This document shows positions 57,240-64,000 of a stretch of 64,000 nt of DNA, piece by piece. The stretch spans positions 20,150,001 through 20,214,000 of the forward strand of contig NC_088316.1 of NCBI RefSeq assembly GCF_910592395.1, read 5' to 3'. The notes under the pieces are model-generated. The model searched no databases. It worked only from the letters and a program-made list of their open reading frames with translations, and had not been told where the DNA came from. Position 1 is the first letter of the stretch. Each line of letters starts with the position of its first letter. Made by a program: the position numbers and the translations under genes. The DNA is from Lineus longissimus (Eukaryota; Nemertea; Pilidiophora; Heteronemertea; Lineidae).

Positions 57240-60095
57240 CTTTGGCTGTTGGTTCGGGATTGGAGACAAGCATGCCTTTAGTGTTCATGTGATGCCAGCT
57301 TCTATTGGATCACTTTGTTCACTTGGCTAGAGATTGGAGACTAGCATGCCTTTAGTGTTCATGTGATGCCAGCTTCTATTGGATCACTTTGTTCACTTGG
57401 CTAGAGATTGGAGACAAGCATGCCTTTAGTGTTCATGTGATGCCAGCTTCTATTGGATCACTTTGTTCACTTGGCTAGAGATTGGAGACAAGCATGCCTT
57501 TAGTGTTCATGTGATGCCAGCTTCTATTGGATCACTTTGTTCACTTGGCTAGAGATTGGAGACAAGCATGCCTTTAGTGTTCATGTGATGCCAGCTTCTA
57601 TTGGATCACTTTGTTCACTTGGCTAGAGATTGGAGACAAGCATGCCTTCAGTGTTCATGTGATGCCAGCTTCTATTGGATCACTTTGTTCACTTGGCTAG
57701 AGATTGGAGACTAGCATGCCTTTAGTGTTCATGTGATGCCAGCTTCTATTGGATCACTTTGTTCACTTGGCTAGAGATTGGAGACAAGCATGCCTTTAGT
57801 GTTCATGTGATGCCAGCTTCTATTGGATCACTTTGTTCACTTGGCTAGAGATTGGAGACTAGCATGCCTTTAGTGTTCATGTGATGCCAGCTTCTATTGG
57901 ATCACTTTGTTCACTTGGCTAGAGATTGGAGACTAGCATGCCTTTAGTGTTCATGTGATGCCAGCTTCTATTGGATCACTTTGTTCACTTGGCTAGAGAT
58001 TGGAGACTAGCATGCCTTTAGTGTTCATGTGATGCCAGCTTCTATTGGATCACTTTGTTCACTTGGCTAGAGATTGGAGACAAGCATGCCTTTAGTGTTC
58101 ATGTGATGCCAGCTTCTATTGGATCACTTTGCTCACTTGGCTAGAGATTGGAGACTAGCATGCCTTTAGTGTTCATGTGATGCCAGCTTCTATTGGATCA
58201 CTTTGTTCACTTGGCTAGAGATTGGAGACTAGCATGCCTTTAGTGTTCATGTGATGCCAGCTTCTATTGGATCACTTTGTTCACTTGGCTAGAGATTGGA
58301 GACTAGCATGCCTTTAGTGTTCATGTGATGCCAGCTTCTATTGGATCACTTTGTTCACTTGGCTAGAGATTGGAGACTAGCATGCCTTTAGTGTTCATGT
58401 GATGCCAGCTTCTATTGGATCACTTTGTTCACTTGGCTAGAGATTGGAGACTAGCATGCCTTTAGTGTTCATGTGATGCCAGCTTCTATTGGATCACTTT
58501 GTTCACTTGGCTAGAGATTGGAGACTAGCATGCCTTTAGTGTTCATGTGATGCCAGCTTCTATTGGATCACTTTGTTCACTTGGCTAGAGATTGGAGACT
58601 AGCATGCCTTTAGTGTTCATGTGATGCCAGCTTCTATTGGATCACTTTGTTCACTTGGCTAGAGATTGGAGACTAGCATGCCTTTAGTGTTCATGTGATG
58701 CCAGCTTCTATTGGATCACTTTGTTCACTTGGCTAGAGATTGGAGACAAGCATGCCTTTAGTGTTCATGTGATGCCAGCTTCTATTGGATCACTTTGTTC
58801 ACTTGGCTAGAGATTGGAGACAAGCATGCCTTTAGTGTTCATGTGATGCCAGCTTCTATTGGATCACTTTGTTCACTTGGCTAGAGATTGGAGACAAGCA
58901 TGCCTTTAGTGTTCATGTGATGCCAGCTTCTATTGGATCACTTTGTTCACTTGGCTAGAGATTGGAGACAAGCATGCCTTTAGTGTTCATGTGATGCCAG
59001 CTTCTATTGGATCACTTTGTTCACTTGGCTAGAGATTGGAGACAAGCATGCCTTTAGTGTTCATGTGATGCCAGCTTCTATTGGATCACTTTGTTCACTT
59101 GGCTAGAGATTGGAGACTAGCATGCCTTTAGTGTTCATGTGATGCCAGCTTCTATTGGATCACTTTGTTCACTTGGCTAGAGATTGGAGACTAGCATGCC
59201 TTTAGTGTTCATGTGATGCCAGCTTCTATTGGATCACTTTGTTCACTTGGCTAGAGATTGGAGACTAGCATGCCTTTAGTGTTCATGTGATGCCAGCTTC
59301 TATTGGATCACTTTGTTCACTTGGCTAGAGATTGGAGACTAGCATGCCTTTAGTGTTCATGTGATGCCAGCTTCTATTGGATCACTTTGTTCACTTGGCT
59401 AGAGATTGGAGACAAGCATGCCTTTAGTGTTCATGTGATGCCAGCTTCTATTGGATCACTTTGTTCACTTGGCTAGAGATTGGAGACTAGCATGCCTTTA
59501 GTGTTCATGTGATGCCAGCTTCTATTGGATCACTTTGTTCACTTGGCTAGAGATTGGAGACTAGCATGCCTTTAGTGTTCATGTGATGCCAGCTTCTATT
59601 GGATCACTTTGTTCACTTGGCTAGAGATTGGAGACAAGCATGCCTTTAGTGTTCATGTGATGCCAGCTTCTATTGGATCACTTTGTTCACTTGGCTAGAG
59701 ATTGGAGACTAGCATGCCTTTAGTGTTCATGTGATGCCAGCTTCTATTGGATCACTTTGTTCACTTGGCTAGAGATTGGAGACAAGCATGCCTTTAGTGT
59801 TCATGTGATGCCAGCTTCTATTGGATCACTTTGTTCACTTGGCTAGAGATTGGAGACTAGCATGCCTTTAGTGTTCATGTGATGCCAGCTTCTATTGGAT
59901 CACTTTGTTCACTTGGCTAGAGATTGGAGACTAGCATGCCTTTAGTGTTCATGTGATGCCAGCTTCTATTGGATCACTTTGTTCACTTGGCTAGAGATTG
60001 GAGACAAGCATGCCTTCAGTGTTCATGTGATGCCAGCTTCTATTGGATCACTTTGTTCACTTTGCTAGAGATTGGAGACTAGCATGCCTTCAGTT
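57240..60095. repeat. 74-bp minisatellite, about 38 units
   Basis: The unit begins AGAGATTGGAGACTAGCATG and ends GATCACTTTGTTCACTTGGCT. The period is exactly 74 bp from about 57262 to 60076, with 39 occurrences of GGAGACWAGC. Units are nearly identical; the main difference is one A/T site (GAGACAAGC or GAGACTAGC). Rare extra variants are CCTTCAGTG near both ends (units 6, 38 and 39) and GCTCACTTGG before unit 13. Left of it, 57205-57260 is a diverged partial unit. Confidence 0.97.
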
Positions 60096-63000
60096 GCCTT
60101 CAGAGTTGCACAGGGATCCTATTTCCATCCAGGATCGATAATCAATAATGATGTAAATTGTGGACTGTGCTAGTCTGAGATGTGATCTCCTCGAATGACT
60201 CCCTGGAGACTGGTGGCGGCCTTTGATTAAGATTCAACAACAAGGTTGCTTGATGAACCTATCACATCATTTGGTGTGGGAAATATTGGTCATTTCCATT
60301 GGCAGTGACTCAGAATGGCCTAGTCCCTGGGGCCATTGACTGGACAGGTCCTTGGTTTAGATCTGATGCCCTGCCAAGCCCGTTGTGTTCAACTCGTGCA
60401 GTGATGGGTTTGATAATTATTATAGCGATGACTGATTCTTGTCGCAGGTACCTGCAATAACCTTAAAAACAGGATATTTTTGTCTGGTGGCAGAACTGCC
60501 ACAGGTTGCTGCAGCAATACTCACACTTTATGATGCTGTCGGCTGACCATCACCAAAAAGCTGCAGTTTTCACCTCTGTCCCAACTTCACCAAAAAAGTT
60601 GTTTTTGCATCAGGTATTGGAAAGTGAGGAAAGAAGAATATCAATGCTCTGACCTTGTGGAGCATTTAATCCCTGTTAGTGTCTCGGCCAGTAATTCTTT
60701 CAGAAAGTACTGGTCAAGTGCAATTTCTTCTGAATGATCTTTGCAATATTCATTACATGACAAAGTTGTGAATAAATTGATCTATATGTCAGGAACAGAT
60801 CCATTTGCGATTTCGTTGGGATATTAATTTATCAACTTTATGGAAAATGTTCTGCCAAATGGGGCAGCAAAACGGGATTTCAAACAAATTAGGCACCGCT
60901 AGGGAAAACACTCAGTAAATCATGTGATTTGTTGCATATTAATCTGACACAATGTCAGAAAATAGCGAGAGGTTATGCCAAATGAATCGAGAGAGTAAAC
61001 TAGTTGTGAGCCCAAATGCCTGAGCTGCAAACTTGAGGCCGAACTGTCTCCTTTATGCTCAGAGAACCATGAGGTTGAATGTACATGTATGATTATCGTG
61101 GTTTAACCTGCTTGATGCAATAGGGTCTGCTCATGGGCCAGACTCTTCGCACAGAAAAAATCAACCTCAGAATATGAAGGAACATAGTTGATAGGTTTGG
61201 GTGAAAATGTCATCTTTTATTGGCTGGTTTGACGTCGTCTGCAAGAGGGTTGAGATGGGATCTTGTTTGTAAGTGCTCTCATCAGGACTGGCAGAGAAGT
61301 GTGTGGCTCACAGGGAAGTTTTATTAATACCTCACAGCCAATAAAACATTCAAAGACAAGTTCAGCTTTAATCTGGTTGATTTTGTCACACACTTCCCTT
61401 GACAATATCGCCATCAATTTCTTAAGGTTTCCAAGTGTTTGTCTATGCTAGTCACGTCCGTAACAAAGTGTTCGACTGCCTTGATCTTTGATCCCACTCA
61501 GGTTTGGTAGCCTAAATAGTTTGAATTGTGTGATAGGAGAAAATTACATTTGATCCTGATTGGAATATGAAATGGAGCCTTGGTTAATGATTGGACTCCA
61601 CTGGGTGTGTATTGGGTTGGCAGGAAGGTGATAATCTGATTGAAATAGGGAGGGCCCAGAAGTATCCTGCCAATTTTGACCATCATACAGAGAGTCAGAT
61701 AAGTTCAACTCTGAAAGATGAAAACATGTCCGAGTCCAAATATTTTTTTCACTTTTTTTCCACTCAGAATTATGAAACATCATCAGCCCCCGCAAATTTT
61801 TTGCTTTGAAAATTTTTCCAAGTCCAAGTTACAGGACATGAAGGATTCCACCAAGGGCGAATTCCACAAATCTGGCCATTCCTCTAAAGTAAGAGGCTGA
61901 TATCGCCAGCGTTCTCTTTTAAGCCTGGTTGTCTCCCTTCATGTCCTTGGATTCCTTTTAGAAATTCGGACAGGCATGGATCAGAGGGCAGACTGCTACG
62001 GACCACCACTTAACCTAGATGGCTGGAATCGGGAGAGCTGTTATCTTTTTCTCCAGGTTTTCCTCCATGCGATACTTGAGAGAGTCATCACTCAAATGCT
62101 TATCTTTCTGATTTGCCTGGACAAAAAAAAACCGAAGAACGTTTGCAACAACAGGATAATACTAGTTTTTATTTCTTTACAAATGCATTGTATGTCATGT
62201 TGTCACATCATGAGACATGGTCTTGAGTAAGAATACATTCAGGTTCAACATCAAGTACATTCAGTTCCCAGAGCTCAGCTGTAAGTTTAAGGGGTCAAAG
62301 AAAAGTTATGCAACAGCTTAGGTTTAAGTATTTCATACCAAACTGGAGGTAATGCTGGTAGCGTTTGCTTCGAACTGGAATGTTTGTAAGCGACTTTGAC
62401 TAAAGATAAAGTGACATGTTGGAAGTGCCCCAGACTCAAGACAGCAGTCAAAAAAGCTTTTCTGAATTTTCTGAATGCCATCTCATAATTTTTCTTGTTT
62501 GTGTGAACACTAGGCTGCTGCAATTTAAGTAAAGAGGCAATTTCTTTTAGGTATAAGGAAACTGATTTAAATTGGTTGAGTAAAATCTTGAGACTCCTCG
62601 TTACGGTGCGCCATTATAGGTGATAATCTTAATGAAATCACCTGCGAACTTCCCATGATTGCATGAATTACCCCCAAAATCATCATGTTGGTAGAAATGA
62701 CAAAAAGAGTTGAGAAAATTGCTCTTAATTGTACATTCCAACAAAATCAAGAGAACGTGACAACATGTGCAGTAATACGTAGTTTGTTCAAAAGAAATGA
62801 TGATGTTGCTGATGTCTTTTTGTGAGTCTTTAGGTTGGATGAACATTTTGAGTTCAATAATGGATGCATTAATTGGCACTGTTACATGCAGCAAGTGAAA
62901 TTGGGAAAGACTTTTGCAGGTCACTTGAGAAATGTTTATTCAGTCCTGCTAACTCCGTTTTCATTACTTTGTGTTAACATCAAGCTTTTGTTCCAATGAA

Positions 63001-63252
63001 TGATGCAGAAGATGGTAATATAGCATGACAAGAAACAGGCACACAGTGTTTGACATGGTTGATCAGGAATGAGGATCAATGCACCACCTCACAGTGCAAA
63101 AGTATAGTGTTTTTACCAGTATTGTTGATGTCTTTTCCCAGGAGGAGGCCTCATTCCTGAACAATGAAATGCATTACGGTTTCCTGGCTTAGCATGTGTG
63201 ATCAATGGTGATGGACAGATCATGTAAAGACTTTGTTGATGATATGACAGGT
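60096..63252. other. Right part of the likely THOC2 intron, no gene supported
   Basis: No exon resembling the next part of THOC2 was found. Open frames of 60-107 codons on both strands (for example 62601-62924 -) lack motifs. AT-rich. Confidence 0.4.
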
Positions 63253-63556
63253 TATGGAGAATGGATGGGATGGACATTGATGTTGTTTGTTATGGAGAAT
63301 GGATGGGATGGACATTGATGTTGTTTGTTATGGAGAATGGATGGGATGGACATTGATGTTGTTTGTTATGGAGAATGGATGGGATGGACATTGATGTTGT
63401 TTGTTATGGAGAATGGATGGGATGGACATTGATGTTGTTTGTTATGGATAATGGATGGGATGGACATTGATGTTGTTTGTTATGGAGAATGGATGGGATG
63501 GACATTGATGTTGTTGGTTATGGAGAATGGATGGGATGGACATTGATGTTGTTTGT
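63253..63556. repeat. 38-bp tandem repeat, 8 units
   Basis: The unit TATGGAGAATGGATGGGATG, then GACATTGATGTTGTTTGT, with a constant 38-bp period from 63253. Few changes: GGATAATGG in one unit, TTGTTGGT in another, and the last unit decays into ATGGAGATTGGATGG. Confidence 0.95.
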
Positions 63557-64000
63557 CATGGAGATTGGATGGCTTTAGCTATGATGCAATGTGAGGGGAT
63601 GAAGGGCCAATGAAAGAGATGAGGATAATGTGGACGACATGAAACTTTGAGTTGAAAACATGATTGTCTAAATGACAGTGATGCTTATGAAAATGGCTAT
63701 GAGATTGTGAAGAGATATGTGAAATACATTGTCTAAAATGACCTATGATCCTTGGCAATGACAAAGTCAATATTTTGTCTCCAAGACAGGTAGAGAGGAT
63801 GTTTTCACATCTTGGTGTAATCTGTTGTCACTCAAGAGCAAGTTCTTTGTGGTGAAGTTCTTTATCAGAAACATCCAGCTAGGTTCTTGCCTGAGGCACG
63901 ATTTGAGATGATTATGATAACGTTATTGTATGGGAATGCTGAGTGATGGTGAATGGTATATAATTATAAAATGCTGTGGCATCATCCCTGTGGAATGCTT
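63557..64000. other. Window end, no gene supported
   Basis: AT-rich sequence with several ATGA-rich stretches that resemble the 38-bp unit in composition. Nothing else is visible. Confidence 0.4.

Noticed and set aside
57262-60090. CRISPR-like regular repeat
   Set aside because: Units are contiguous 74-bp repeats without unique spacers, in an animal genome next to split genes. No cas genes.
62601-62924. 107-codon reverse ORF near the right end
   Set aside because: AT-rich chance frame with no splice sites, domain or signal that I can support.

Overview
This is eukaryotic, animal nuclear DNA. Split genes with GT-AG introns, exons of roughly 30-590 nt, long AT-rich introns, many minisatellites and small inverted-repeat transposons all point to a metazoan. 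The four recognisable proteins (SLC36-type amino acid transporter, nine-finger TFIIIA, single-domain CRAL-TRIO protein, THOC2) are invertebrate-like rather than vertebrate. I cannot name the species; a marine invertebrate is a guess from repeat style only. Nothing prokaryotic, no CRISPR array and no virus was seen.

Layout. (1) 0.97-15.2 kb is a gene-poor block duplicated in tandem. Copy A (about 973-9072) and copy B (about 9369-15178) are nearly identical in their shared parts. They differ by at least five insertions or deletions, several of which look like transposon insertions with readable target sites. Each copy starts with a relic of a non-LTR retrotransposon ORF, then a 68-bp satellite, a 56-bp palindromic minisatellite, ORF relics and a tRNA-like SINE. 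A third, older partial copy lies at 16.27-16.56 kb. (2) 20.5-27 kb: SLC36 family transporter, + strand, 11 coding exons, 504 aa, complete. (3) 28.4-32.1 kb: TFIIIA (GTF3A), - strand, 8 coding exons, 470 aa, complete, convergent with SLC36. (4) 32.4-35.1 kb: promoter-like and unassigned coding-like sequence. (5) 35.4-37.8 kb: short CRAL-TRIO/Sec14 protein, + strand, 6 coding exons, 227 aa, complete. (6) 42.3 kb to at least 53.4 kb: 5' part of THOC2, + strand, first 8 coding exons, 287 codons; no later exon was found, so the gene probably runs past the window end. (7) 55.1-63.6 kb, probably inside a THOC2 intron: three large minisatellites (15-bp unit in a 302-bp higher-order repeat; 74-bp unit x about 38; 38-bp unit x 8).

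The genes are not a pathway. TFIIIA and THOC2 are housekeeping factors for 5S rRNA transcription and mRNA export; SLC36 and CRAL-TRIO proteins handle amino acids and lipids. The most unusual content is in the repeats: a transposon carrying an exon-like segment, a retroelement/satellite block flanked by an 18-bp direct repeat, a 57-bp coding repeat in the TFIIIA tail, and a 74-bp array with a two-state variant in each unit. All exon coordinates were derived by reading splice sites and checking phase by hand.
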